The notes under the pieces: model-generated
The model's database searches: none
The model's input: the letters and a program-made list of their open reading frames with translations, nothing else
Told to the model about the DNA's origin: nothing
Part shown: positions 44,787 to 53,738 of the stretch, piece after piece
Numbering within the stretch: the stretch's first letter is position 1
Layout of the letters: each line of letters starts with the position of its first letter
Assembly (NCBI RefSeq): GCF_000425645.1
Contig: NZ_KE384430.1
Location: 793,492-857,491, forward strand
Reading direction: 5' to 3'
DNA from: Gaetbulibacter saemankumensis DSM 17032
GTDB lineage: Bacteria > Bacteroidota > Bacteroidia > Flavobacteriales > Flavobacteriaceae
DNA length: 64,000 nt
Position numbers and translations under genes: made by a program

Positions 44787-45260
44787 ATGAGTAAAGTATC
44801 GTACTATACACCGGAAGGATTAAAAAAATTAAGAGCTGAGTTAAACCAACTTAAAGATATCGAACGCCCAAAAGCATCTCAGGCTATTGCTGAAGCTAGA
44901 GATAAAGGTGATTTGAGTGAGAATGCAGAATACGATGCAGCAAAAGAAGCTCAGGGAATGTTAGAAATGAAAATTTCTAAATTAGAAGAAACCTTATCTA
45001 ATGCACGTCTTATCGATGAGTCGCAATTAGATACTTCTAAAGTTTTGGTACTATCTAAAGTGAAAATAAAAAATCAAACCAATGGTATGGAAATGAACTA
45101 TACTTTGGTAGCCGAAAGTGAAGCTGATTTAGCTTCTGGTAAAATATCGGTTAATTCTCCAATTGGTAAAGGATTGTTAGGGAAGTCTGTTGGTGATGTA
45201 GCTGAAATTCAGGTGCCAAATGGGGTGATGAAATTTGATATTATAGAAATTACACGATAA
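44787..45260 (+). CDS. greA: Transcription elongation factor GreA
   Basis: This 157-residue protein has the N-terminal coiled coil with acidic tip (GDLSENAEYDAAKEAQ) and the C-terminal FKBP-like domain (SPIGKGLLGKSVGDVAEI). It enters the RNA polymerase secondary channel and rescues backtracked complexes by stimulating RNA cleavage. The start is the ATG at 44787 (MSKVSYYTPEG); the longer frame contains the leader. A terminator follows, then the HIT gene. Confidence 0.97.
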   Translation: MSKVSYYTPEGLKKLRAELNQLKDIERPKASQAIAEARDKGDLSENAEYDAAKEAQGMLEMKISKLEETLSNARLIDESQLDTSKVLVLSKVKIKNQTNGMEMNYTLVAESEADLASGKISVNSPIGKGLLGKSVGDVAEIQVPNGVMKFDIIEITR

Positions 45261-45280
45261 CATATTTTTAAACAGTAAAG

Positions 45281-45314
45281 AAGAGATTCCTAATAATATT
45301 ATTAGGAATCTTTT
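45281..45314 (+). terminator. Terminator of greA
   Basis: GATTCCTAATAAT and ATTATTAGGAATC form a perfect 26-base palindrome followed by TTTT. Confidence 0.85.
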
Positions 45315-45351
45315 ATATTTACATAGGTTCAACTGCAACAATTAAATTATT

Positions 45352-45741
45352 ATGGCGTCAATTTTTACTAAAATCGTTAACGGAGAAATACCTTGTTATA
45401 AAATTGCTGAAACAGAAGATTTCTTGGCATTTTTAGATGTAAACCCAAATAGTAAGGGGCATACACTATGTATACCAAAAAAGGAAGTTGATAAAATTTT
45501 TGATTTAGATGAAGCGACTTATAACGGATTAATGTCCTTTTCTCGTAAAGTGGCCATTGCTGTTGAAAAAACCATTCCTTGTAAGCGCGTTGGGGTTTCC
45601 GTAATCGGTCTTGAAGTGCCGCATGTGCATGTGCATTTAATACCTCTTAATACTATGGAAGATGCGCGTTTCATTAAAAAAGAAAGCATGACCAAAGAGG
45701 CGTTTGAAGCTACGGCAGAAGCAATACGTGCGAATTTATAA
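45352..45741 (+). CDS. HIT family nucleotide hydrolase/transferase
   Basis: This 129-residue protein carries the histidine triad HVHVHLIP near residue 85 and the upstream SIFTKIVNGEIPCYKI that defines HINT-type proteins. HINT members hydrolyse purine nucleoside phosphoramidates. It overlaps the end of the convergent membrane-protein gene by six bases. Confidence 0.94.
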   Translation: MASIFTKIVNGEIPCYKIAETEDFLAFLDVNPNSKGHTLCIPKKEVDKIFDLDEATYNGLMSFSRKVAIAVEKTIPCKRVGVSVIGLEVPHVHVHLIPLNTMEDARFIKKESMTKEAFEATAEAIRANL

Positions 45742-46095
45742 TTTAAAATAGCCAATAGCCGCTATACTCGCTATTATTAATATAGTTGCCGCTATAATTA
45801 GTATCCAAGTTGTCTGTTTTATAAAAGTAGAAGGTTTTTTAGGGGTGAAGGCACGCTGCTGGTATTCAAAAACTTGTTCTATATCCTCAGTCCATTGTAC
45901 AGGATAAATAGTATTGTTACAGGTTTTACAGATTAGTGTGGTTTGAATTTCGGAAGTTATAGATTTGTAATATTTTGTTTCAACAAATTTCTGATTGAAA
46001 CTTAAAGTAAGTCCTTTGTTATTGTAACACTCAGGGCAATTATTGTTTAAGGGGACTTCTTTTATTTTAACAAATTTCTCAGACATTTTATGCAC
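45736..46095 (-). CDS. Membrane protein with zinc-ribbon-like N-terminus
   Basis: This 119-residue protein has CPECYN at about residue 19 and CKTCNN near 56, two CxxC knuckles that could hold a zinc ion, then one C-terminal transmembrane helix (TTWILIIAATILIIASIAAI). Its function is unknown. Its start overlaps the histidine kinase stop by eight bases, so the two are probably co-translated and functionally linked. Confidence 0.75.
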   Translation of the reverse strand: MHKMSEKFVKIKEVPLNNNCPECYNNKGLTLSFNQKFVETKYYKSITSEIQTTLICKTCNNTIYPVQWTEDIEQVFEYQQRAFTPKKPSTFIKQTTWILIIAATILIIASIAAIGYFKL

Positions 46096-47236
46096 GATTT
46101 AAACTTATTTGAAAGGTAGTTCCTTTGCCTATTTCAGAATTTAATACTTTAATTTTTCCTTCATGAAAATCTTCAATAATACGTTTTGTAAGGGATAAAC
46201 CTAAACCCCAACCACGTTTTTTTGTTGTATATCCTGGTTCGAATACTGTATTAAAATGCTTCTTAGATATTCCTTTACCTGTGTCGCTAACATTAATTTT
46301 TATAGTGTTTTCAAGTTGGGTAATTTCAATGCTTAATTTACCTCGACCTTTCATAGCATCAATGGCATTCTTAACTAAGTTTTCTATGGCCCAACTATAT
46401 AATTGTTTATTTAATTGCACCTGAATATCTTCCTTGGGTGTAATGATTTCAAATTCTACTAATTTTGAGGATCTTGATTTTAAATAATCGAAAGATTGGA
46501 TAGTTTCATCTACAATGTTAGCAATTTCTAGGGTTGGGATAGAGCCTATTTTACTAAAACGTTCGGTAATGGTTTGTAGTCTGTCAATATCTTTTTCAAT
46601 TTCTACGACATAGTTTTGGTCAATATTCTCAGTTTTTAATATTTCCGTCCAGCCAATAAGTGAAGACAAAGGTGTGCCAATTTGATGTGCTGTTTCCTTA
46701 GCCATACCCGACCATAATTTATTCTGGGTGGCATTTTTGTTGCTACGGTAAAAGAAGAATATTACCGCACCAAATAAAAATACGATAAGCAGCAAAGCCA
46801 TCGGGTAATATTTCAGTTTATTAAGTAGGTCGGAGTTGCCATAATAAATAATGTTTACTACTTTACCATCAACCTTTACCGGAATAGGTTTATTTTCTTC
46901 TTCGAATTTAGAGAGTAGATGTTTTAATAGTTTTTTGTTAGATAGGTCGACATTATCTAAATTATTGTGATTTATCAAATTCCCATCGGTGTCAGTTACC
47001 AGCATGGGAGTCGTTTTATTGCTATGAAGAACTTTTAAGGTTAAATTTAAATCGGTGTTGGTATCTGAATTAATAAACTGGGTTTGCGCAAAAGACCAGT
47101 TTTCCATTTTAGTGCGCTCTTCTTCCTTAAAATGTTGGAAGAATTCGTAAGTTTTCCATAATATAAGGGAAACAATAATAAATGAAGTGGTTACAATAAT
47201 CCAGCGTAATATATTACTATACTTGGTAAAAATCAT
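46088..47236 (-). CDS. Membrane sensor histidine kinase
   Basis: This 382-residue kinase has two transmembrane helices (about 11-27 and 146-163) flanking a periplasmic sensor of roughly 115 residues. Phospho-acceptor His184 lies in KETAHQIGTPL, and the catalytic domain has the N box (NLVKNAIDAM), the G1 DTGKGI and the G2 GWGLGLSLTKRI. No response regulator is encoded next to it. The partner and signal are unknown. A small zinc-ribbon membrane protein is co-translated. Confidence 0.95.
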   Translation of the reverse strand: MIFTKYSNILRWIIVTTSFIIVSLILWKTYEFFQHFKEEERTKMENWSFAQTQFINSDTNTDLNLTLKVLHSNKTTPMLVTDTDGNLINHNNLDNVDLSNKKLLKHLLSKFEEENKPIPVKVDGKVVNIIYYGNSDLLNKLKYYPMALLLIVFLFGAVIFFFYRSNKNATQNKLWSGMAKETAHQIGTPLSSLIGWTEILKTENIDQNYVVEIEKDIDRLQTITERFSKIGSIPTLEIANIVDETIQSFDYLKSRSSKLVEFEIITPKEDIQVQLNKQLYSWAIENLVKNAIDAMKGRGKLSIEITQLENTIKINVSDTGKGISKKHFNTVFEPGYTTKKRGWGLGLSLTKRIIEDFHEGKIKVLNSEIGKGTTFQISLNRA

Positions 47237-47329
47237 TCCTTGTTAATTGGTATCTAATATAATGTAAATCTGTTAATATTATTGTTTAAGTTGTTAGTAA
47301 ATTGGTTTTTAGTTCCAGTATAGATTGGT

Positions 47330-47337
47330 TACATTTG
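47330..47337 (+). promoter_or_regulatory. Putative -7 element of the flavin reductase gene
   Basis: TACATTTG matches TAnnTTTG 16 bases before the ATG at 47354. The nearest TTG is 25 bases upstream, longer than usual spacing. Confidence 0.45.
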
Positions 47338-47353
47338 TTGAAATTTACCCTCA

Positions 47354-48223
47354 ATGCTATCATTAGATCCAAAAAGCTTACAAACCAGTAAATTACATAG
47401 TTATTTGTTAAGTGCCGTGGCGCCCAGACCTATAGCTTTTGCAAGTACTATAGATGCCGATGGAAGACCAAATTTATCGCCATTTAGTTTTTTTAATGTG
47501 TTTAGTGCGAATCCACCAATATTGATATTTTCGCCGGCAAGACGTGTTAGAAATAATACAGTAAAGCATACGTTAGAGAATGTAAAATCGGTTAAGGAAG
47601 TTGTCATCAACGTAGTGAATTTTGATATGGTACATCAAATGTCTCTGGCGAGTACAGAATTTGCTGAAGGCGTTAATGAATTTGAAAAAGCTGGATTTAC
47701 CATGTTGGAATCGGAGTTGATAAAACCTTATCGGGTGGCTGAATCTCCGGTACAGATGGAATGTAAGGTAAAGGACGTGGTGGCTTTAGGTGAAGAGGGT
47801 GGAGCTGGGAATTTAGTGATTTGTGAAGTTGTAAAACTTCATATCAATGAAGCTGTATTAAATGATGATGCTTCAATAAATCAGGACAAACTGGATTTGG
47901 TAGCTAGAGCTGGAGGTAGTTATTACAGCCGCGCTAATAGTGGATTTTTTGAAATACCAAAGCCTTTGTCATCAATTGGAATTGGTGTCGATAGTTTTCC
48001 AGAAGCTATTAGAACCAGTAATGTGTTAACTGGTAATGATTTGGGGATGTTAGGTAATGTCGAGGCTTTGCCAAGTAACGAAGTCGTCCAGCAATTTATT
48101 GAAGATATTAGTGCTAAATATCCAAATATAAAATTGGCAAGCGAAAAGGAGAAACATGAATTGGCACATAATTATCTTAGTTTTGGAGATGTGTCGAGCG
48201 CATGGAAAATTTTATTAAGTTAG
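47354..48223 (+). CDS. Flavin reductase-like FMN-binding protein
   Basis: This 289-residue protein has the flavin-reductase-like split-barrel fold: PRPIAFASTIDADGRPNLSPFSFFNVFS near residue 24, then SANPPILIFSPARR and the DUF447-like region. These proteins bind FMN and often reduce it with NAD(P)H. It is followed after 34 bases by the DUF3127 gene on the same strand. The substrate is unknown. Confidence 0.92.
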   Translation: MLSLDPKSLQTSKLHSYLLSAVAPRPIAFASTIDADGRPNLSPFSFFNVFSANPPILIFSPARRVRNNTVKHTLENVKSVKEVVINVVNFDMVHQMSLASTEFAEGVNEFEKAGFTMLESELIKPYRVAESPVQMECKVKDVVALGEEGGAGNLVICEVVKLHINEAVLNDDASINQDKLDLVARAGGSYYSRANSGFFEIPKPLSSIGIGVDSFPEAIRTSNVLTGNDLGMLGNVEALPSNEVVQQFIEDISAKYPNIKLASEKEKHELAHNYLSFGDVSSAWKILLS

Positions 48224-48257
48224 AAGAAAGTTAATAATTCAGAATAAATAATAATCA

Positions 48258-48635
48258 ATGGAAGTTCAAGGTAGAATTAAAATGATTGGTGAAACCCAAT
48301 CTTTTGGAAGTAACGGGTTTAGAAAAAGAGAAATTGTTGTAACAACAGAAGAGCAGTACCCACAGCATATTATGGTGGAGTTTGTACAAGATAAAACCGA
48401 TCTTTTAAATAATTATAGTGAAGGACAGCAAGTTAAAATTAGCATTAACTTACGCGGTAGAGAGTGGGTTAACCCTCAGGGAGAAACAAAATACTTTAAT
48501 TCTATTCAAGGCTGGAGAATTGAAGCAATTCAGGCAGATGCTTCAGGAGGAAATGTGCCACCTGTACCACCAATGGATGCTTTCGAGCCAGCTGGAAATT
48601 TAAATGAAGAGGATCACGACGATTTACCATTTTAA
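48258..48635 (+). CDS. DUF3127 OB-fold-like protein with SSB-type C-terminal tip
   Basis: This 125-residue protein has a beta-barrel-like N-terminal 90 residues (VQGRIKMIGETQSFGSNGFRKREIVV, then KISINLRGREWVNPQGETKYFNS) belonging to DUF3127, which resembles an OB fold. It then has a low-complexity Pro/Gly linker and ends EEDHDDLPF. The tip DDLPF is identical to that of SSB in this same window, suggesting recruitment of replication or repair partners. The role is inferred. It is followed by a strong terminator. Confidence 0.85.
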   Translation: MEVQGRIKMIGETQSFGSNGFRKREIVVTTEEQYPQHIMVEFVQDKTDLLNNYSEGQQVKISINLRGREWVNPQGETKYFNSIQGWRIEAIQADASGGNVPPVPPMDAFEPAGNLNEEDHDDLPF

Positions 48636-48663
48636 TTAGCATTTAATTTTTTTAATAGACATA

Positions 48664-48700
48664 AAAAAACCTCTTTGTTATTATTAACAAAGAGGTTTTT
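48664..48700 (+). terminator. Terminator after the DUF3127 gene
   Basis: AAAAAACCTCTTTGTTA and TAACAAAGAGGTTTTT form a long perfect stem with a T run, 28 bases after the DUF3127 stop. Confidence 0.92.
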
Positions 48701-48716
48701 ATATTTTTGATATGTC

Positions 48717-49349
48717 ATGTATTATCTTCAAAAAAACAGTCCGTTTCCGGATGTTAGTCAGGCCTCATCTGAGGGTTTGTTGGCTGTTGGTGGCGATTTG
48801 TCTACCGAAAGATTGTTGGCTGCCTATCAAAATGGAATATTTCCATGGTTTAGTGAAGTAGAGCCTATTTTATGGTGGTCGCCAGATCCACGATTTGTAT
48901 TGTTTCCTGAGAAATTAAAAGTTTCAAAAAGCATGCGTCAGATTTTAAGAAATCGCGATTATCAAGTAACGGTAAATAGGGATTTCAAAGCTGTCATACG
49001 TGCCTGTGCGAAAGTAGAACGATCGGGACAGGAGGATACTTGGATAACCCGAAACATGATTGAAGCCTACACAAAATTAAACGAATTGGGGTATGCTAAG
49101 TCCGTTGAAGTTTGGGACGGCAGTCGACTAATTGGTGGATTGTATGGCGTTGATTTAGGTAATGGCGTATTTTGCGGAGAAAGCATGTTTTCCTTAGAAA
49201 GTAATGCTAGTAAAGTGGCTTTTATCACTTTTATTCAAAACACAGATTATAAGTTAGTTGATTGTCAGGTGTACACCAATCATCTGGCTAGTCTAGGAGC
49301 AGAAGATATGCCAAGGGATGAGTTTTTGGAGTATTTAAAATCTAGTTGA
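48717..49349 (+). CDS. aat: Leucyl/phenylalanyl-tRNA--protein transferase
   Basis: This 210-residue transferase attaches Leu or Phe to N-terminal Lys/Arg of proteins, tagging them for ClpAP by the N-end rule. Family motifs are [21 protein letters not shown]-type sequence (residues 40-60), then [25 protein letters not shown] and [20 protein letters not shown]. The downstream neighbour is convergent, ending three bases away. Confidence 0.96.
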   Translation: MYYLQKNSPFPDVSQASSEGLLAVGGDLSTERLLAAYQNGIFPWFSEVEPILWWSPDPRFVLFPEKLKVSKSMRQILRNRDYQVTVNRDFKAVIRACAKVERSGQEDTWITRNMIEAYTKLNELGYAKSVEVWDGSRLIGGLYGVDLGNGVFCGESMFSLESNASKVAFITFIQNTDYKLVDCQVYTNHLASLGAEDMPRDEFLEYLKSS

Positions 49350-49351
49350 TT

Positions 49352-50038
49352 TTAAATGTTTATTACTGCTGAGGATAATAGAAATAAATACGTATTGTTT
49401 AAAACATTAATCGCTTCCAATCGATATTCCAACCCGGCCCTAATTTTTAACGATTTGTTAAATTGAATTCCAAGTTGTGCGGTAGCGCGTTGATCGATTT
49501 CAGCAGGTTGCGATTCACTAAGACTCAATAAGCCTTCCAAAGCAGCTATAAAATATGGTTCACCATTTTCTAAAGTGCTCCCTATTATGGGAAAATCAAA
49601 TTTAAGACGATAACGTTGTCTAAATATGGTTTTGGTGTCTAAAAATCGTTGCTCGGTTCGTAATCGATGTCCTAACTGAAATCTTGATATTTTTGATTTA
49701 TGAATGTACTGCTGGGCTAAGCGGAACTCGTTGCTGCCCATTTCAAGAAAATCTCTTTGACGATAATAAATTCCTAAGCCTAAACGATTCTTATTGTTTA
49801 GTTGTAATGTGGAATAATGAAACGCATCAAATTGTTGTTGTTTGTAAGATACTTCATTGTTTTGGTATAAGAAATAGCGAGAACGGAGTGAGAACTGTGC
49901 TTGGTATGATTTTGAATTACTATATTTTAGGGCAATGGCCGACTCCCCCAAGCCATTAAAATGATCCTGTCCATGGCATGTAATGGACTTGATTAGAGAG
50001 AGTGTAAGAATAAACATTTTTATAAAATGTTTGTTCAT
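49352..50038 (-). CDS. DUF2490 outer-membrane barrel-like protein
   Basis: This 228-residue protein has a signal peptide (IKMFILTLSLIKS, then HGQ) and a run of alternating beta strands rich in Arg/Tyr (FSLRSRYFLYQ, LGLGIYYRQRDF, LGHRLRTEQRF), the pattern of the DUF2490 family. It is likely a small outer-membrane barrel. The substrate or role is unknown. Confidence 0.8.
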   Translation of the reverse strand: MNKHFIKMFILTLSLIKSITCHGQDHFNGLGESAIALKYSNSKSYQAQFSLRSRYFLYQNNEVSYKQQQFDAFHYSTLQLNNKNRLGLGIYYRQRDFLEMGSNEFRLAQQYIHKSKISRFQLGHRLRTEQRFLDTKTIFRQRYRLKFDFPIIGSTLENGEPYFIAALEGLLSLSESQPAEIDQRATAQLGIQFNKSLKIRAGLEYRLEAINVLNNTYLFLLSSAVINI

Positions 50039-50108
50039 GGATTACATGTTTTTTGAATTGGGTATAAAATAAAAGAAAATTAAACACAATTAAAAGCGTG
50101 GTAGTAAT

Positions 50109-50672
50109 TTATAGTTTATTGTATCTAAAACAACTCGTAATATGGTCGTTAACCATGCCGGTAGCCTGCATATGAGCATAAATAACTGTCGAACCAACAA
50201 ATTTGAACCCGCGTTTTTTTAAATCTTTACTTATGGTGTCACTTAAAGCTGTAGTTGCTGGTATTTCTGCCATCGATTTCCATGAGTTTTTTATGGGCTG
50301 GCCATCGACAAATCCCCATATGTATTTGCTAAAACTGCCAAATTCTTTTTGAATATTTATAAAAGCCTGAGCATTGGTAACAGTTGCTTTTATTTTTAGT
50401 TTGTTTCGTATTATACCTGCATTTAATAGTAAATTATCAATTTTATCTTGATTGTAATTTGCAATTTTTTGGTAATCAAAATTGTCAAATGCTTTTTTGA
50501 AGTTCTCTCGTTTGCGTAAAACAGTAATCCAACTTAAGCCCGCCTGGAAGGTTTCTAAAGTTAAAAATTCAAATAATTTTAGATCGTCGTAAACAGGAAC
50601 ACCCCATTCTAGGTCGTGGTAAGCTTCATATAATGGGTCTCCAATACACCAGTCGCAACGTTGTTTGTGCAT
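50109..50672 (-). CDS. tag: DNA-3-methyladenine glycosylase I
   Basis: This 187-residue enzyme excises 3-methyladenine. The N-terminal CDWCIGDPLYEAYHDLEWGVP and the C-terminal HMQATGMVNDHITSC supply the Cys/His zinc ligands. The helical core includes LFEFLTLETFQAGLSWITVLRKRENF. It stands alone. Confidence 0.96.
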   Translation of the reverse strand: MHKQRCDWCIGDPLYEAYHDLEWGVPVYDDLKLFEFLTLETFQAGLSWITVLRKRENFKKAFDNFDYQKIANYNQDKIDNLLLNAGIIRNKLKIKATVTNAQAFINIQKEFGSFSKYIWGFVDGQPIKNSWKSMAEIPATTALSDTISKDLKKRGFKFVGSTVIYAHMQATGMVNDHITSCFRYNKL

Positions 50673-50744
50673 AGCTAATTAGTAGTCTGTTAGTTATAGT
50701 GTTAAAGTATGACAAAAATCATCTTTATTAAGATATCAAGATAC

Positions 50745-50752
50745 TAATTTTG
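50745..50752 (+). promoter_or_regulatory. Putative -7 element of the thioredoxin-fold gene
   Basis: TAATTTTG matches TAnnTTTG, 20 bases before the ATG at 50773. A good -33 box is not visible. Confidence 0.4.
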
Positions 50753-50772
50753 TCCCGAAAATATATAAGCCG

Positions 50773-51390
50773 ATGAATTCTATAATAAAAAACAGTTTAG
50801 AAAATAGTATGTCCTATGCGGACTACCGTGATTTAGTAAGACAGCTAGTTGAGGATAAATCTACGACTGGAGCTGATAAATCTGAAAGTTTTGTCGATTT
50901 AACGAAGCTTAATAATAATCGGATGAAGCGTTGGGATAAGACTTTAAAAATTTCTGACGAACATAAATTTAAAATAATAGATTTTAATCATAGCGTAACG
51001 TGGTTGATGATTGCTGAAAGTTGGTGTGGTGATGCGGCACATGTACTGCCTGTTATAAATAAGATTGCCGAATTAAATGATGATATCGATCTAAAAATTG
51101 TGCTTCGTGATGACAATCCAGAATTAATGGATCAATTTTTAACCAATGGAGCACGGTCTATTCCTAAAATGATCATGATTGATAATGAAACTGGTGATGT
51201 GATCGAGACTTATGGTCCAAGACCTACCGAGGCTACTAATTTTGTTACACGTTATAAAAACAAATATGGTAAGTTAACAGCTGAGTTTAAAGAAGATTTA
51301 CAACATTGGTATAATCAAAATAAGGGACAAAATATTGTGGAAGATATTACTAAGCTGTTATGCCGATTAGAACCTAGTGTTTGCCTATAA
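50773..51390 (+). CDS. Thioredoxin-fold family protein without the second active-site Cys
   Basis: This 205-residue protein has a thioredoxin-like core (WLMIAESWCGDAAHVLPVINKIAEL, then ARSIPKMIMID with the cis-proline) but the CxxC position reads Cys-Gly-Asp-Ala, with only the first cysteine. Two other cysteines lie at the C-terminus (LLCRLEPSVCL). This could be a monothiol reductase or a peroxiredoxin-like protein. Its end overlaps the TonB-like gene by 17 bases in a convergent arrangement. Confidence 0.88.
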   Translation: MNSIIKNSLENSMSYADYRDLVRQLVEDKSTTGADKSESFVDLTKLNNNRMKRWDKTLKISDEHKFKIIDFNHSVTWLMIAESWCGDAAHVLPVINKIAELNDDIDLKIVLRDDNPELMDQFLTNGARSIPKMIMIDNETGDVIETYGPRPTEATNFVTRYKNKYGKLTAEFKEDLQHWYNQNKGQNIVEDITKLLCRLEPSVCL

Positions 51391-52087
51391 AATTAAATGT
51401 GATGGAGCCCAACTGACTTGGTTTAGTTGGGTCTTCATTAAATTTTGCTTCTTTAGCGTATTCTAAAGCATGATCTATTAAGCATTGGTTTGAAGAAGTC
51501 GAAGACCTATTTACGTAGGCGTCTGTTACGTTTCCTTTAGAATTTACCGTAATATTAATTACAATTTTCCCACCTGTTTCGCATAAGTAAATAGGGGTGG
51601 GCATGTAATAATGTTTCCTCCCTGAAAGAGAGTAATGCATGGTACTTTTCGTATTGGCACCTGTTTCCTGTTGTTTTTTTAAAAGGTCGTTTACTTTATT
51701 AAAGGTAGAATAATCGGTTTCCTTTAATTCTGAATTTTCCGGAAGTTCATGCTCAAAGTGTTCCAATGGATTGTTTTCACTAGAAGTGCTTTTTGGAACA
51801 TAATCGCTTGGAGGAGCAATAGGTTTAAATGCTTGAGCAAAATGCTTATTATCGTCGGTTTCGTTAAAAGCCTTGTTGGTTTCTGCTTTACTTGCATTTA
51901 ATTTTTCAAGCGCCTCTAAAATTTTAGTTTCTTCTTCGGTTAGCTCCTTTTCAGGCTCTAATTCGTAATAACTCTCTGCAATGATTTCCGAGTATTGTTT
52001 CAAATTCATATTAAAAACCACAAGAAGAACCGTTCCGGTTATCAGGAAAGTTATAAGTAGGGCTTTATGTTGATCTGTTAAATGCAA
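51374..52087 (-). CDS. TonB-like energy transducer or adaptor
   Basis: This 237-residue protein has a transmembrane helix near the N-terminus (ALLITFLITGTVLLVVF) and a long Glu/Lys-rich periplasmic region. The C-terminal domain has the TonB layout (GGKIVINITVNSKGNVTDAYVNRSS, then EYAKEAKF). It probably couples inner-membrane energy to an outer-membrane partner. No ExbB or ExbD is adjacent. It is not the only candidate for the receptor above. Confidence 0.85.
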   Translation of the reverse strand: MHLTDQHKALLITFLITGTVLLVVFNMNLKQYSEIIAESYYELEPEKELTEEETKILEALEKLNASKAETNKAFNETDDNKHFAQAFKPIAPPSDYVPKSTSSENNPLEHFEHELPENSELKETDYSTFNKVNDLLKKQQETGANTKSTMHYSLSGRKHYYMPTPIYLCETGGKIVINITVNSKGNVTDAYVNRSSTSSNQCLIDHALEYAKEAKFNEDPTKPSQLGSITFNFIGKH

Positions 52088-52129
52088 ATCAATAGTAATT
52101 TGGTCATTGTTTAGTTAATATACGAAAAA

Positions 52130-52831
52130 TTACAAACTTTGGTCTTTTAGTTCGTTTATGAAGTTTTCTATACTTATCCCATTTTTAACGTCAAAGTCAC
52201 CAATTTTTGTGCGTCGTAAAGCCGATAAATGTGCTCCTGAATTTAATGCTTTTCCAAAATCGTTTGCTAACGAACGAATGTAGGTGCCTTTGCTACAAAC
52301 CACTCGAAAATCAATATTTAAATCGTTAATTTTAGTAATTTCAAACTCTTGGATGTTTACCGTTCTCGATTGTATTTCAACGGCTTCACCGGCACGCGCA
52401 AATTCATATAAGCGCTTCCCGTCTTTTTTTAGGGCAGAAAAGACTGGTGGATATTGCTCAATATCCCCAATAAATTGTTTGGTAGCCTCATGAATTAAAT
52501 TTTCGGTGATATGCTCAGTTGGGAAATTTTGGTCTATTTCCGTTTCTAGATCATATGAAGGCGTCGTGCTACCTAAAACAAAGGTGCCCGTATATTCTTT
52601 AACTTGCCCCTGAAACGTATCAATTTGTTTGGTCATTTTCCCCGTGCATATTACGAGTAATCCGGATGCCAAAGGATCTAAAGTCCCCGCATGACCAACC
52701 TTAATTTTTTTTATTTTGAATGCTTGCCTAATCTCCCAGCGCAGTTTGTTTACGACTTGAAAAGAAGTCCAGTTAAGTGGTTTATCTATAAGTAATACCT
52801 GCCCGGCAATATAATCGTCTTTAGTAAGCAT
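52130..52831 (-). CDS. truB: tRNA pseudouridine-55 synthase
   Basis: This 233-residue TruB has the catalytic Asp in HAGTLDPLASGLLV and the substrate motifs VFSALKKDGKRLYE and CSKGTYIRSLANDFG. It modifies U55 in the T-loop of tRNAs. The start at 52831 (MLTKDDYIAGQVLLIDKP) is preferred, because a longer frame would overlap uppP on the same strand. It follows uppP by four bases, forming an uppP-truB pair. Confidence 0.96.
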   Translation of the reverse strand: MLTKDDYIAGQVLLIDKPLNWTSFQVVNKLRWEIRQAFKIKKIKVGHAGTLDPLASGLLVICTGKMTKQIDTFQGQVKEYTGTFVLGSTTPSYDLETEIDQNFPTEHITENLIHEATKQFIGDIEQYPPVFSALKKDGKRLYEFARAGEAVEIQSRTVNIQEFEITKINDLNIDFRVVCSKGTYIRSLANDFGKALNSGAHLSALRRTKIGDFDVKNGISIENFINELKDQSL

Positions 52832-52835
52832 ACTA

Positions 52836-53630
52836 TTAATATAATAATGAATAAATAATGGCAAATAAACCAATAATAATGCAGTAGATGGCGAAATAAG
52901 AAAGTTTACTCTTCTTAACAAGCGCAATCATCCAGGTGCATGCAAATAATCCAGAAACAAAAGCCGCTACAAAACCGACAGATAAGGCTGTAAAGTTCTG
53001 GTTGTCCATAGAAATATCACCACTTAAAACATCTTTGGCAATTTTTCCTAAAATTAAAGGTACGACCATTAAGAATGAAAACCTTGCTGCTTTCGTTTTG
53101 TCGTTTCCTAATAATACGGAAGTTGAAATCGTAGCGCCAGAACGTGAAATACCCGGAAGCATGGCAATAGCTTGAGAAATACCAATAATCAAAGCATTTT
53201 TAAAGGACACAGGTTTATTAGTGTCTTTAGCTTTGTCGGCAAGAAATAGTAAGATAGCTGTTATAATGAGCATGGCTCCTACCAGTAGAATATTACCACC
53301 AAATAATAGTTCCAGTTGTTCTTCAAAAAATAAACCAATAATAACGGCCGGAATCATAGAAATGGCAATTTTGCTTATAAATTGTAAGTCGTCATTCCAT
53401 TTAAATTTTAAGGCACCTATTATTAAGTTTAAAATATCTTTTCTAAAAACTACTATGGTACTTAAAGCCGTTGCGAAGTGTAAAACCACAGTAAAAACTA
53501 AACTTTCTTCAGGGATAGAATTGTCTCCCAAAATGGCCTTGCCTAATTCTAAATGTCCACTTGAAGAAACAGGTAAAAACTCAGTAAGTCCTTGGATGAT
53601 ACCTAAAATAATTGCGTCTATAATTTCCAT
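52836..53630 (-). CDS. uppP: Undecaprenyl-diphosphatase UppP
   Basis: This 264-residue membrane enzyme has about eight helices and the two UppP motifs: EFLPVSSSGHLELG near residue 17 and LPGISRSGATIS near 158. It dephosphorylates undecaprenyl diphosphate so the carrier can be reused in peptidoglycan and polysaccharide synthesis. It is followed by truB. A DUF3098 gene and ftsX lie upstream on the same strand, but a glycerate kinase now separates them. Confidence 0.97.
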   Translation of the reverse strand: MEIIDAIILGIIQGLTEFLPVSSSGHLELGKAILGDNSIPEESLVFTVVLHFATALSTIVVFRKDILNLIIGALKFKWNDDLQFISKIAISMIPAVIIGLFFEEQLELLFGGNILLVGAMLIITAILLFLADKAKDTNKPVSFKNALIIGISQAIAMLPGISRSGATISTSVLLGNDKTKAARFSFLMVVPLILGKIAKDVLSGDISMDNQNFTALSVGFVAAFVSGLFACTWMIALVKKSKLSYFAIYCIIIGLFAIIYSLLY

Positions 53631-53738
53631 GGCGCAAAAGTATTAAAATAGCACTATAATCGTGTAGTTATAATGAATTTATAGTTTCAAATTGAAATTT
53701 TAAATTGTAACTTTAATTCTAAGGTTTAAAATAAAGAC

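Noticed and set aside
45281-45314. The greA palindrome as a possible operator
   Set aside because: Its position just after the stop codon and the trailing T run fit a terminator better.
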